A program made the translations under genes and the position numbers. Below are positions 43,475-52,623 of a stretch of 64,000 nt of DNA, one piece after another; within the stretch, counting starts at the first letter, position 1, and every line of letters starts with the position of its first letter. This stretch comes from Lachnospiraceae bacterium (lineage in GTDB: Bacteria > Bacillota > Clostridia > Lachnospirales > Lachnospiraceae): the NCBI GenBank assembly GCA_015057425.1, contig SVEL01000003.1:62001-126000 (forward strand). Reading direction: 5' to 3'. Under the pieces are notes generated by a model. The model was not told where the DNA came from. It did not search any database and saw nothing but the letters and a program-made list of their open reading frames with translations.

Positions 43475-44872
43475 ATGTTTAAGAAAAGTAATAATGCAAA
43501 AAACGGATTAAATATTATAATTGTCGGATGTGGAAAAGTTGGGATTACATTAATTGAACAGCTTGTAAAAGAAGGTCATGATATTACCGTAATAGACAAA
43601 AATCCACAAACGATGCAGGCTATATCAAATCTGTATGATGTTATGACAATAGTAGGAAATGGGGCAAGCTATGGTGTACAGATGGAAGCCGGAATAGAGA
43701 AAGCTGACCTTATTATAGCAGTTACAGGCTCAGATGAACTTAATCTTCTCTGCTGTACTGTAGCAAGAAGGGTTGGTAAGTGTGCAGGTATTGCAAGAGT
43801 TATAACACCGGATTACAGTGAAGATGTAGGTTATTTAAGATCTACTTTAGGGCTTGCTATGATTATAAATCCTGAACTTGAAACGGCCAGTGAAATTGCC
43901 AGAGTATTATATCTTCCTACAGCCCTTGAGATAAATACATTTGCTCACGGTCAGGCAGAAATGATAAAGATAAGTGTACCGGAAGGTACCATTATGGATG
44001 GTAAGACTATTGCGGCAATAGGCAGCAGTATACCTGTTAATTTTCTTATATGTGCAGTAGAACGTGATGGTGAAGTATATATTCCGTCAGGTGATTTTGT
44101 TATAAAAACAGGGGACCTTATTTCTTTCACGGCATCCAGAAGAAATGTCAGGGAGTTTTTGCGAAAAACAGGATATAAAACTAACAGAGTTAAGGACACT
44201 ATGATTATAGGTGGAGGTAAGTCGGCTTATTACCTTGCAAAACAGCTTTTGCAGATGGGCATAGATGTGAAAATCATCGAAAGAGATATGAAACGTTGCG
44301 AAGAACTTAGTCTGATGCTTCCTGACGCAGTTATTATAAATGGAGACGGAACAAATGAAGATCTTTTACTTGAGGAAGGAATAGATAGGATGGATTCATT
44401 TGTGCCACTTACCGGAATAGATGAAGAAAATGTATTGCTTACACTTCATGCCAAGAGTTTATCGGACATTAAGCCAATAACAAAAATAAACAGAATTACG
44501 TTTAAAAATGTTATCTCAGATTTGGAACTCGGAAGTGTTATATATCCAAAGTATCTTGCGTCAGAGGCGATAATTGCTTATGTACGAGCAAAAACTGCAT
44601 CTATGAACAGCAGTAATATAGAAACTCTTTATCACATGTTTGATTCAAGAGTTGAAGCTATTGAGTTTAAGATAGATAAGGAATCTGCAGTTACAGGTAA
44701 ACCTCTTAAGGAACTTAAACTAAAAGACAATCTTCGTATTGCACTTATTACCCGCAGGGGCAAGGTCAGAATCCCTAAAGGTGATGACTGTATAAGTTTG
44801 GGCGATACAGTTGTGGTAGTTACAAAGCACACCGGCTTTGATGATATTGAAGATATATTGGCAGAGAGGTAA
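43475..44872 (+). CDS. trkA: Trk potassium uptake regulatory subunit TrkA
   Basis: 465 residues with two RCK units. Rossmann NAD-binding motifs are IVGCGKVGITLIEQL near the N-terminus and IGGGKSAYYLAKQLL near 245, each followed by a TrkA-C domain. It forms the nucleotide-sensing ring that gates TrkH. Start: ATG 43475 with GGAGG; an earlier in-frame GTG would place the binding site inside the gene. The stop is one base before the trkH start. Confidence 0.93.
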   Translation: MFKKSNNAKNGLNIIIVGCGKVGITLIEQLVKEGHDITVIDKNPQTMQAISNLYDVMTIVGNGASYGVQMEAGIEKADLIIAVTGSDELNLLCCTVARRVGKCAGIARVITPDYSEDVGYLRSTLGLAMIINPELETASEIARVLYLPTALEINTFAHGQAEMIKISVPEGTIMDGKTIAAIGSSIPVNFLICAVERDGEVYIPSGDFVIKTGDLISFTASRRNVREFLRKTGYKTNRVKDTMIIGGGKSAYYLAKQLLQMGIDVKIIERDMKRCEELSLMLPDAVIINGDGTNEDLLLEEGIDRMDSFVPLTGIDEENVLLTLHAKSLSDIKPITKINRITFKNVISDLELGSVIYPKYLASEAIIAYVRAKTASMNSSNIETLYHMFDSRVEAIEFKIDKESAVTGKPLKELKLKDNLRIALITRRGKVRIPKGDDCISLGDTVVVVTKHTGFDDIEDILAER

Positions 44873-44873
44873 G

Positions 44874-46367
44874 ATGATGAATATTTCTGTTATTAGATAT
44901 ATTTTAGGATGGGTCATAAAAATAGAGGCAGTATTATTTATACTGCCTTGTATTGTTGCGATTTGTTATGGTGAAATGGAAGGTATTGCGTATCTTGCAA
45001 CTATGGCGTTGTGCTCGGTAACGGGTTTCATTATGACGCTTAAGAAACCGAGGAGTTTTGTGTTTTATCTGAAAGAAGGTTGTGTAACAACGGCCTTAAG
45101 TTGGATTTCTTTGGGTTTATTCGGATGTATTCCGTTTATGCTGACGGGCGAAATACCATCTTTCACAGATGCATTGTTTGAAACGATATCAGGATTTACT
45201 ACTACGGGAGCAAGCATACTTAGTGATGTTGAAAGTCTTTCATATTGTTCACTTTTCTGGAGAAGTTTCACTCATTGGATTGGCGGTATGGGTGTTCTTG
45301 TATTTTTGCTTGCTGTGATTCCGCTTACCGGTGGTTCAAACATTAATCTTATGAGAGCAGAAAGTCCCGGCCCGTCAGTAGGCAAGCTTGGACCGAAGAT
45401 ACGTGATACGGCAAGGCTATTGTATATTATATATATATCACTTACGTTATTACAGATAATATTGCTTTTGTTCGGAGGAGTTACATTTTTTGATGCACTT
45501 ACAACTGCATTTGGTACTGCAGGTACAGGCGGATTTGGTATTAAAAATTCAAGTATTGCAGGATATTCGCCATATGTACAATGGGTTGTAACTGTTTTTA
45601 TGATATTGTTTGGTGTAAATTTCAATGCATATTATTATGTGCTTTACAGAAAACTGAGAAATGCATTGAAAATGGAAGAAGTACGGAGCTATTTTATTAT
45701 AATATTTGTAGCCATAGCTATTGTGTTTTTATGTATATACAATAATACCATGGGAGTTTTTAGCGCATTGAGACATTCAGCATTTCAAGTTGCATCTATT
45801 ATAACAACAACAGGATTTTCAACTGTTGATTTTAATCTTTGGCCGGAAACAGCCAAGATGGTACTTGTGGCTCTTATGTTTATAGGTGCTTGCGCAGGAA
45901 GTACAGGCGGCGGTATAAAGGTTATGCGTTTTGTGGTTATGTTTAAGACAGTTATAAAGGAATTAAGCGCATATATGCATCCAAAGGGAGTAAAGAAATT
46001 AAAAGTAGACGGAAAGCCTGTAGAACATGAAGTGCTTCGCTCAATTAATGTGTATATGATAGTATTTATAATTATATTTACTATTTCTTTATTGCTGATA
46101 TCTGTTGAAGGAAAAAGTTTTACAACAAACTTTACGGCGGTGGCAGCTACAATTAATAATATAGGTCCGGGTCTTGATTTGGTAGGTCCTACGGGAAATT
46201 TTGGCGATTTTAGTATATTTAGTAAATTTGTACTTATTTTTGATATGTTGGCAGGAAGACTTGAACTTTTACCTATGCTTATACTTTTTTATCCGCCTGT
46301 TTGGAAAGAAACCTTTACGGCGAGAGTGAGAAGTGCGCATAAGAAAAAACAGAACAAGAGTAAATAA
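44874..46367 (+). CDS. trkH: Trk potassium transporter membrane subunit TrkH
   Basis: 497 residues, about ten membrane segments with four selectivity-filter-like repeats (ISGFTTTGASI, GTAGTGGFGI, TTTGFSTVDF, NNIGPGLD). Two ATG codons stand in tandem at 44874 and 44877; either fits the GAGAGG site. It forms the potassium channel controlled by TrkA. Confidence 0.93.
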   Translation: MMNISVIRYILGWVIKIEAVLFILPCIVAICYGEMEGIAYLATMALCSVTGFIMTLKKPRSFVFYLKEGCVTTALSWISLGLFGCIPFMLTGEIPSFTDALFETISGFTTTGASILSDVESLSYCSLFWRSFTHWIGGMGVLVFLLAVIPLTGGSNINLMRAESPGPSVGKLGPKIRDTARLLYIIYISLTLLQIILLLFGGVTFFDALTTAFGTAGTGGFGIKNSSIAGYSPYVQWVVTVFMILFGVNFNAYYYVLYRKLRNALKMEEVRSYFIIIFVAIAIVFLCIYNNTMGVFSALRHSAFQVASIITTTGFSTVDFNLWPETAKMVLVALMFIGACAGSTGGGIKVMRFVVMFKTVIKELSAYMHPKGVKKLKVDGKPVEHEVLRSINVYMIVFIIIFTISLLLISVEGKSFTTNFTAVAATINNIGPGLDLVGPTGNFGDFSIFSKFVLIFDMLAGRLELLPMLILFYPPVWKETFTARVRSAHKKKQNKSK

Positions 46368-46394
46368 AATTAATAATATATTGGAGATTGACTT

Positions 46395-47561
46395 ATGAGC
46401 AAGACTAATTGTCCTATAGCTAAAAAATGCGGTGGCTGTCAGTATCTTAATATGAATTACAGTGACCAACTTGATAAAAAGCAGAAGCAGATGCGTCTGC
46501 TTTTTGATAAGTATTGCCATATTGAAAAGATTATAGGTATGGATAACCCTTATAATTACAGAAACAAAATTCACCGTGTGTTTCACCATAAGAAAGGTAG
46601 TGAAATTATTGCAGGAATTTATGAAGAAGGAACCCATAATGTACTTCCTGCAAAAGAATGCTTTATAGAAGATGTAAGGGCAGCGGCTATAATAACAGAT
46701 TTGTGTAAGCTTTTTTCTTCGTTTAAGATGAAGGCATATAATGAAGATACAGGTTATGGACTCATAAGACATGTAATGATAAGAACAGGCAGAGTTACCG
46801 GTGAAATTATGGTGGTAATTGTTACTTCGTCTCCGGTATTTCCTTCCAAAAATAATTTTGCCAAGGCGTTGATGAAGCTCCATCCGGAAATTACAACTAT
46901 AGTTCATAATATTAATGACAAAAAGACAAATATGGTCATAGGTAAACGAAATATAAGCCTTTATGGAAAAGGTTATATAGAAGATATTCTCTGTGGAAAG
47001 AAATTTCGTATATCACCTCAGTCATTTTATCAGATTAATTCTCTTCAGACGGAAAAACTTTATGGTAAGGCCATCGAATATGCAGGCCTTAAGGGGGATG
47101 AAGTCGTATTTGACGCATATTGCGGTATCGGAACCATAGGGATAGTTGCGTCAGATTATGCAGGAGAAGTTATTGGTGTAGAGTTAAATGAGGATGCAGT
47201 AAAGGATGCGGTAAATAACGCAAAGATAAATAATGTAAAGAATATATCATTTTATGCCAATGACGCAGGCAGATTTATAACTAACTTTGCTGCAAATAAC
47301 AATCCGAATGATGAGAATTCCAAGAAAATAAATGTAGTATTTATGGACCCACCACGAAATGGCAGCAGCGAAGAATTTATAAATGCAGTCCATAAACTTA
47401 TGCCCGAAAAAGTAATATATATTTCTTGCGGACCTGATACTCTGGCAAGAGATTTGAAGTTATTGTGCAAGGGAGACAGATATAAGGTGAAGAAAATTTG
47501 CCCTGTTGATATGTTTCCATTTACGAACAAATGCGAAGTTGTGGCACTTTTGGAGAAGTAG
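46395..47561 (+). CDS. TrmA-family RNA (uracil-C5)-methyltransferase without TRAM domain
   Basis: 388 residues, a paralogue of the gene at 5879-7243. It keeps the iron-sulphur cysteines (CPIAKKCGGC), the AdoMet motif DAYCGIGTIGIVA and the catalytic YISCGPDTLARDL, but starts directly at the cysteine cluster with no TRAM domain. Short versions of this type act on 23S rRNA U747 or U1939 in other Firmicutes; the site here is unknown. GGAG precedes the start. It is 27 bases after trkH, probably by read-through. Confidence 0.88.
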   Translation: MSKTNCPIAKKCGGCQYLNMNYSDQLDKKQKQMRLLFDKYCHIEKIIGMDNPYNYRNKIHRVFHHKKGSEIIAGIYEEGTHNVLPAKECFIEDVRAAAIITDLCKLFSSFKMKAYNEDTGYGLIRHVMIRTGRVTGEIMVVIVTSSPVFPSKNNFAKALMKLHPEITTIVHNINDKKTNMVIGKRNISLYGKGYIEDILCGKKFRISPQSFYQINSLQTEKLYGKAIEYAGLKGDEVVFDAYCGIGTIGIVASDYAGEVIGVELNEDAVKDAVNNAKINNVKNISFYANDAGRFITNFAANNNPNDENSKKINVVFMDPPRNGSSEEFINAVHKLMPEKVIYISCGPDTLARDLKLLCKGDRYKVKKICPVDMFPFTNKCEVVALLEK

Positions 47562-47580
47562 AAAAATAAATTTCCACAAA

Positions 47581-47609
47581 TTGACAATAATAGTTATTAG
47601 TGATACACT
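47581..47609 (+). promoter_or_regulatory. Promoter of the transglutaminase lipoprotein gene
   Basis: -35 TTGACA (47581-47586), 17-base spacer, -10 TACACT (47604-47609). A perfect palindrome ATGGGGAA/TTCCCCAT (47664-47680) lies just before the start and could affect translation. Confidence 0.7.
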
Positions 47610-47692
47610 TAAAGGTGGTGTAGAGATATACACCGAATACGACGGAGAAGAAAGCGAGAAAGCATGGGGAAGTTCCCCATATGGTGATGATT

Positions 47693-48655
47693 ATGAAGAA
47701 ATTATTAGTGCCGGTATTAGTGGCAACGATAGGACTTTGTGCGTTGACCGCATGTTCGCAGAGGAGAGAAGGAGCAAATACCATATATCAGACGGGAAAG
47801 GTGCCTGTGGCAGGGCAGGTTCAGAGTAGTAGTGATGAAAAACAGGAAGATGAACAATCTACTGAAAATACAACTACCAAGCCTGAGATTATAACATCAG
47901 ATGTTACTCCGCCTGTTATAAGTGGAGCTGAAGATATAACGGTAGAAGAAGGAAAGAGTATTTCCTATAAGAAGAATGTAACAGTTACAGACGATATGGA
48001 TGAAGCTGTAGAACTTGTAATAGATAACAGCGAAGTTGACCTTAGTACACCGGGTGAATATAAGGTGTATTATACAGCTACAGATAGTGCCGGTAACAAG
48101 ACAGAGGTTGTTATAAATGTAGTAGTAACTAAGGAAACAGGAATAGATGAAAATGAAGTATATGCATTGGCAGATAAGGTTATAGCTGAAGTTACTAATG
48201 AAAATATGACACTTTGGCAGAAGACATATAAGCTTTGGAACTGGTGCAGAACACATATACTTTATTCTACAAGTGCAGGTGACAGAACCAGTGAGATTAC
48301 CGGTGCTTATGAAGGCTTAAAGCTTAGAAAAGGTGACTGTTACGCATATTATGCTACATACGCAGTTCTTCTTGACAGAATAGGCGTAGAAAATATGAAA
48401 GTAGCAAGAATTAACGGAAAGACGAATCATTGGTGGAATTTAGTAAATATCGGTGACGGATGGTACCATTGCGACTCAAGTCCGAGGACTCTTGGCGATC
48501 CGTATATGTGTTTTATGCAGACGGACGCTCAGCTTGCAGCATATACAGAAGCATATACACTTTTACATCCGGAGAAACCAAATTATTTTACTTTTGATCC
48601 GACGGCTTATCCTGACAGAGAAACTGTAATTGTATATAGCGGATATCCAAACTAA
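47693..48655 (+). CDS. Lipoprotein with Ig-like and transglutaminase-like domains
   Basis: 320 residues. Signal peptide and lipobox LTAC, a low-complexity linker, a bacterial Ig-like domain (about 60-150; TPPVISGAEDITVEEG, YYTATDSAGNKTEVVI), then a transglutaminase-like domain with Cys in KGDCYAYYATYAVLL, His in TNHWWNLV and Asp in YHCDSSPR. It is expected on the cell surface as a cysteine peptidase or cross-linking enzyme, or as a binding module. Start: ATG giving MKKLLVPVL; the ribosome site is weak (GGTGATG). Confidence 0.82.
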   Translation: MKKLLVPVLVATIGLCALTACSQRREGANTIYQTGKVPVAGQVQSSSDEKQEDEQSTENTTTKPEIITSDVTPPVISGAEDITVEEGKSISYKKNVTVTDDMDEAVELVIDNSEVDLSTPGEYKVYYTATDSAGNKTEVVINVVVTKETGIDENEVYALADKVIAEVTNENMTLWQKTYKLWNWCRTHILYSTSAGDRTSEITGAYEGLKLRKGDCYAYYATYAVLLDRIGVENMKVARINGKTNHWWNLVNIGDGWYHCDSSPRTLGDPYMCFMQTDAQLAAYTEAYTLLHPEKPNYFTFDPTAYPDRETVIVYSGYPN

Positions 48656-48661
48656 AGAGAA

Positions 48662-48691
48662 TTGACAAGGAGAGTTTGTTTGTGATATACT
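48662..48691 (+). promoter_or_regulatory. Promoter of the small lipoprotein gene
   Basis: -35 TTGACA (48662-48667), 18-base spacer, -10 TATACT (48686-48691), 45 bases before the start. Confidence 0.7.
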
Positions 48692-48736
48692 CACCCCGTT
48701 GATTTTGAAGAGTACATTTGAAAGGAAGAAAATATT

Positions 48737-49258
48737 ATGAAGAAATTATTATGCGTATGCGTACTTGCTATGGCTTGTCTCGTAGGCTGCGGCAATAATG
48801 AAGGCGGCAATAAGGAAACAACTACTACACCAAAGGCTGATACACCAAGCAAAACTGAAGGATATGTATTTGAAGTGTCAGGTACGGAAGTAGGAATAGA
48901 TATGCTTGCAGCACCAATCATCGAAAAACTCGGTGAACCGAATAAGTATTTTGAATCAGAAAGCTGTGCATTTGCAGGTCTTGATAAGACATATGATTAT
49001 GGCAGTTATAAGATTGAAACATATCAGATTGAAGGCGTTGACTATATTTCATCAGTTTATTTTGTAGATGATATGGTATCAACAAAAGAAGGCTTGTCAT
49101 TATTTATGACAAAAGCTGATATGGAAGCAAAATATGGTACTGACTACAAAGAAGATACAGGAAGTTATTCATATGATAAAGGTGATATGACACTTAGAAT
49201 TATCATTGAAAATGATCAGATTGTAACTATTGAATATTACACACATTTTATTGGTTAA
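48737..49258 (+). CDS. Small lipoprotein of unknown function
   Basis: 173 residues with signal peptide and lipobox LVGC, followed by a Thr/Lys linker and a mature domain of about 120 residues with beta-type patterning (YKIETYQIEGVDYISSVYFVDD). I recognise it only as a lipoprotein type common in Lachnospiraceae; no enzymatic motif is present. AAAGGAAG precedes the ATG. It is a single-gene unit closed by a terminator. Confidence 0.75.
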   Translation: MKKLLCVCVLAMACLVGCGNNEGGNKETTTTPKADTPSKTEGYVFEVSGTEVGIDMLAAPIIEKLGEPNKYFESESCAFAGLDKTYDYGSYKIETYQIEGVDYISSVYFVDDMVSTKEGLSLFMTKADMEAKYGTDYKEDTGSYSYDKGDMTLRIIIENDQIVTIEYYTHFIG

Positions 49259-49309
49259 TATTTTAGATAAGCAGTTAGATATTATATAGCTGATGATGCA
49301 GTAAATAAT

Positions 49310-49350
49310 ATACCGAAGGCAATTTGTAATAGATTGTCTTCGGTATTTTT
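49310..49350. terminator. Terminator between converging genes
   Basis: ATACCGAAG (49310-49318) with CTTCGGTAT (49338-49346), further paired inside, followed by TTTT on the plus strand. It may also stop transcripts of the minus-strand symporter gene. Confidence 0.85.
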
Positions 49351-49379
49351 ATTGCTGCGCAATACCGCTCAGGCGCGGT

Positions 49380-50762
49380 TTAAAATAAGAATACATCCAA
49401 TATTCCATAAACAAACAGGAACAATGTAACTGCAGGAAGTATATATGCAAAGTAAATATATAACTTATTTGAAAGCTTGATTCCTTTACCTTCGTTGGCT
49501 TCATTTATAAAGTTCTTAAATCCCCAACCCCATTTTCTTGTACAGAAGAAAAGAATTATAAGAGAACCTAACGGAAGAAGTATGTTGCTTACTAAAAAGT
49601 CTTCCAGGTCGAGAATTACTTTTCCTTCGCCTAACGGATTAAAATCTTTAAGTACATTAAAACCGAGTACACACGGAATTGAGCCGATTAGTATGACAAA
49701 AAAGTTTATAAGACAAGCTTTCCTTCTTGACCAGTTAAAACGGTCGATGCAGCATGCGATGATGTTTTCAAATACTGCAATAACTGTTGTAAGTGAAGCA
49801 AATGTCATAAACAGGAAAAACAGCGCTCCCCATATTCTTCCGCCTGCCATAGAATTAAATACCGGTGGAAGTGTTTCAAATATAAGGGCTGAGCCCGGTT
49901 CTTCAGGTATTATACCAAATGTAAAACATGAAGGGAATATAATAATTCCGGCTGTAATAGCAACAAATGTATCAAGTCCTGCAACCGTAAAAGCTTCTGT
50001 TGTAAGTGAACGGTCCTTTGACATATAGCTTGCAAAGATTAACATTGAACCGATACCGAGACTTAAAGTAAAGAAAGACTGATTAATTGCAGCTGTTATT
50101 ACTTTGAGTAATGAACCTACGGAATTGACTTTACTAAAGTCGGGAACGAGATAATATTTCAAACCTTCTGCTGCGCCATTTAAAGTAAATGAATGGACCG
50201 CAAGTACAATTATAAGGAACAGTAGGGCAACCATCATAACTTTTGTAACTTTTTCCACGCCTTTTTGAAGACCGAATGAGCATATTACAAATCCTAAGAT
50301 TACAATAATTGCCATCCATATAGTCATCTTGACCGGTGAAGAAACCACATTTCCAAAGACTTTTTCCATTTCGCCTGCAGTGGATTCATGTTTGGTAATA
50401 CTGCCGGTAAGGTATTTGTAAAAATAGTTAAGCATCCATCCGGAAACCGTAGTGTAGTAAAACATAAGAACATAGTTTCCTAACATAGCCGCATATCCGT
50501 GAAGATGCCATTTCTGTCCCGGCTTTTCCAATTCCTGATAAGCCTTGCTGATACTTTTCTTGCTGGCCCGTCCGATAGCATATTCCATAACTAATATAGG
50601 CGATGCTATGGCAAATAAAGATAAAAGATAGAAAAGAACAAATATACCTCCGCCATTCTGGCTTACCACATATGGGAATCGCCATATATTGCCTATGCCT
50701 ATGGCACATCCGGCTGAAAGCATAATAAATCCTAATCGTGATTTAAGCTTTTCTCTTTCCAT
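49380..50762 (-). CDS. Neurotransmitter:sodium symporter (NSS) family transporter
   Basis: 460 residues, about 11-12 membrane segments. The N-terminal signature GCAIGIGNIWRFPYVVSQNGG is the sodium/substrate site of the LeuT-like fold. Bacterial members usually carry amino acids such as tyrosine, tryptophan or leucine with sodium. AGGAGG precedes the start on the minus strand. The gene stands alone, with a promoter about 120 bases upstream. Confidence 0.9.
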   Translation of the reverse strand: MEREKLKSRLGFIMLSAGCAIGIGNIWRFPYVVSQNGGGIFVLFYLLSLFAIASPILVMEYAIGRASKKSISKAYQELEKPGQKWHLHGYAAMLGNYVLMFYYTTVSGWMLNYFYKYLTGSITKHESTAGEMEKVFGNVVSSPVKMTIWMAIIVILGFVICSFGLQKGVEKVTKVMMVALLFLIIVLAVHSFTLNGAAEGLKYYLVPDFSKVNSVGSLLKVITAAINQSFFTLSLGIGSMLIFASYMSKDRSLTTEAFTVAGLDTFVAITAGIIIFPSCFTFGIIPEEPGSALIFETLPPVFNSMAGGRIWGALFFLFMTFASLTTVIAVFENIIACCIDRFNWSRRKACLINFFVILIGSIPCVLGFNVLKDFNPLGEGKVILDLEDFLVSNILLPLGSLIILFFCTRKWGWGFKNFINEANEGKGIKLSNKLYIYFAYILPAVTLFLFVYGILDVFLF

Positions 50763-50911
50763 AATTCCTCCTGAAAATTAAATATATTGATTTACATATA
50801 TTGATGTTAAAAATTAATTGGTTTATTGGTATTTCAAGTATTGATATTGAATTTTGGATGTTGATACTTGATATTCAGAAGGATTATAGCATAGTAAAAG
50901 AAAATCTACAA
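50763..50911 (-). promoter_or_regulatory. Symporter promoter and repeat-rich leader
   Basis: On the minus strand: -35 TTGTAG (50906-50911), 17-base spacer, -10 TATAAT (50883-50888). The roughly 115-base leader is rich in ATCAATA-type repeats (plus-strand ATATTGAT at 50784-50791 and 50798-50805, TATTGAT at 50839) and an inverted repeat CAAGTAT/ATACTTG. The remaining 50912-51108 holds only a weak TATAAT ahead of the GH43 gene. Confidence 0.55.
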
Positions 50912-51108
50912 ACATAAATTACAATTTACGCAACACCTTGACACAAGCTACAGGTAAAATCAGATGTCGTGTTAAGTAAAAAGAGTAAACAAAATTCTCC
51001 AAATATATGGAAAAATAAATGCCAATATGATATAATCGACCATAGTTGCGAATGTGTGAGTATACAACAGAATATTTATACTAATAGTAGAAAGAGAGGA
51101 ATAAGTGA

Positions 51109-52602
51109 GTGAGTAAAGCTATTGTTAGAAATCCGATTATTTACAGTGATATACCGGATGTTGATGTGTTGCGAGTAGGGGATGCTTACTATATGGTAAG
51201 TACAACGATGCATGTTATGCCGGGATGCCCTGTTATGAAATCAACAGACCTTGCAAACTGGTACATTCAGTCATATATTTATGACAAAATTGAGGATAAC
51301 GACCATTATGAACTGAAAAATGGTGAGTGGACATATGGCCGTGGTCAGTGGGCTACAAGTCTCAGATACAATAACGGGCTGTTTTATGCATGCTTTGTAT
51401 GTAATGATATGAGAAAAACATATATTTATTATACAAAGGATATTGAAAGCGGAGATTGGGACAGATACGAATTAGATGGTATCTATCATGATCCGTCATT
51501 ATTGTTTGACGACGGAAGATTATTTATATTCTATAACTGCGGTGATGTAAGAATTACAGAACTTAAGTCTGATGCATCAGGTGTTCTTGAAGGTGGCATC
51601 GACCAGCCTCTTTTCTCTACACCAAAGGAAAATATAGGACTTAGATGCGAAGGGTGTCACGCGTACAAGATAAATGGATATTATTATCTTATTTTCATAG
51701 AATGGCCTACAGATGGTAACGCAAGACGTCGTGAGGTGTGCTATCGTTCCAAGGAATTACTTGGACCATATGAAAGAAAAATAGTTATGGATGATGACCT
51801 TGGCTATCACAATAAGGGTGTTGCCCAGGGTGCTATCTTTGATACTCCTGACGGACAGTGGTTCTCGATGCTTTTCCAGGATCATGATGCAGTAGGCAGA
51901 ATCCCTTGCATCCTTCCTGTGAAATGGGAAGATAACTGGCCGGTATTCGGTATAGACGGCAAGGTTCCGGAAAGTTTTGAAAGTCCTTTTGAAGAGTCGG
52001 ATAAGTATGATATCGTTATTAGTGATGATTTTAATCACAATGAAAATAAACTTGCACTTAACTGGCAGTGGAATCACAATCCTATCAACAGTGCATGGTC
52101 ATTTACAGAAAGGCAGGGGTATTTAAGACTTACTACGGCTCAGATGGCGACAAACATACTCGATGCAAGAAATACTCTTACACAGAGAACGGTAGGTCCT
52201 AAGTGCGAAGCTGTTACACATTTATGCACAGATGGTATGAAGATTGGTGATTTTGCAGGATTTGTGGCACTTCAGAGCAATTATGGTACAGTGGGAATCG
52301 AAGTGACAGAGGATGGAAACTTCATAGCTATGAAGAATAAAACCGGCGATGTAGAAAAGCATCCTTATAATGGAAAAGATGTATATCTTAAAGTATTCTT
52401 TGATTTTGATGACAGCAGGGATATAGCAGAATTCTATTATTCGGAAAATGGAAAAGACTGGACTAAGATAGGTGATGATCTTAAGATGTTATACACTCTT
52501 GACCATTTTATGGGATACAGAATCGGCTTATACAATTATGCTACTAAAGAATTGGGAGGATATGCAGACTTCGAATATTTTGACTTTAATGTAGTTAACT
52601 AA
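51109..52602 (+). CDS. GH43-family beta-xylosidase/arabinosidase, intracellular
   Basis: 497 residues without a signal peptide. The five-bladed propeller (about 1-300) shows GH43 features: SDIPDVDVLRVGDAYYM with the catalytic base region, YHDPSLLFDDG, and EGCHAYKINGYYYLI with the acid. The C-terminal 190 residues form a concanavalin-like sandwich (FAGFVALQSNYGTVGIEV, DFDDSRDIAEFYYSENGKDW). It would release xylose or arabinose from imported xylo-oligosaccharides. The GTG start has GAGAGGA upstream. It is followed 12-20 bases later by a chemoreceptor gene. Confidence 0.88.
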   Translation: MSKAIVRNPIIYSDIPDVDVLRVGDAYYMVSTTMHVMPGCPVMKSTDLANWYIQSYIYDKIEDNDHYELKNGEWTYGRGQWATSLRYNNGLFYACFVCNDMRKTYIYYTKDIESGDWDRYELDGIYHDPSLLFDDGRLFIFYNCGDVRITELKSDASGVLEGGIDQPLFSTPKENIGLRCEGCHAYKINGYYYLIFIEWPTDGNARRREVCYRSKELLGPYERKIVMDDDLGYHNKGVAQGAIFDTPDGQWFSMLFQDHDAVGRIPCILPVKWEDNWPVFGIDGKVPESFESPFEESDKYDIVISDDFNHNENKLALNWQWNHNPINSAWSFTERQGYLRLTTAQMATNILDARNTLTQRTVGPKCEAVTHLCTDGMKIGDFAGFVALQSNYGTVGIEVTEDGNFIAMKNKTGDVEKHPYNGKDVYLKVFFDFDDSRDIAEFYYSENGKDWTKIGDDLKMLYTLDHFMGYRIGLYNYATKELGGYADFEYFDFNVVN

Positions 52603-52623
52603 TGATAAAGGAGTGTGATATTG

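Noticed and set aside
47506-47829. Plus-strand open frame between the methyltransferase and the lipoprotein.
   Set aside because: It overlaps both neighbours in another frame and lacks a start signal; the signal-peptide frame starting at 47693 explains the region.
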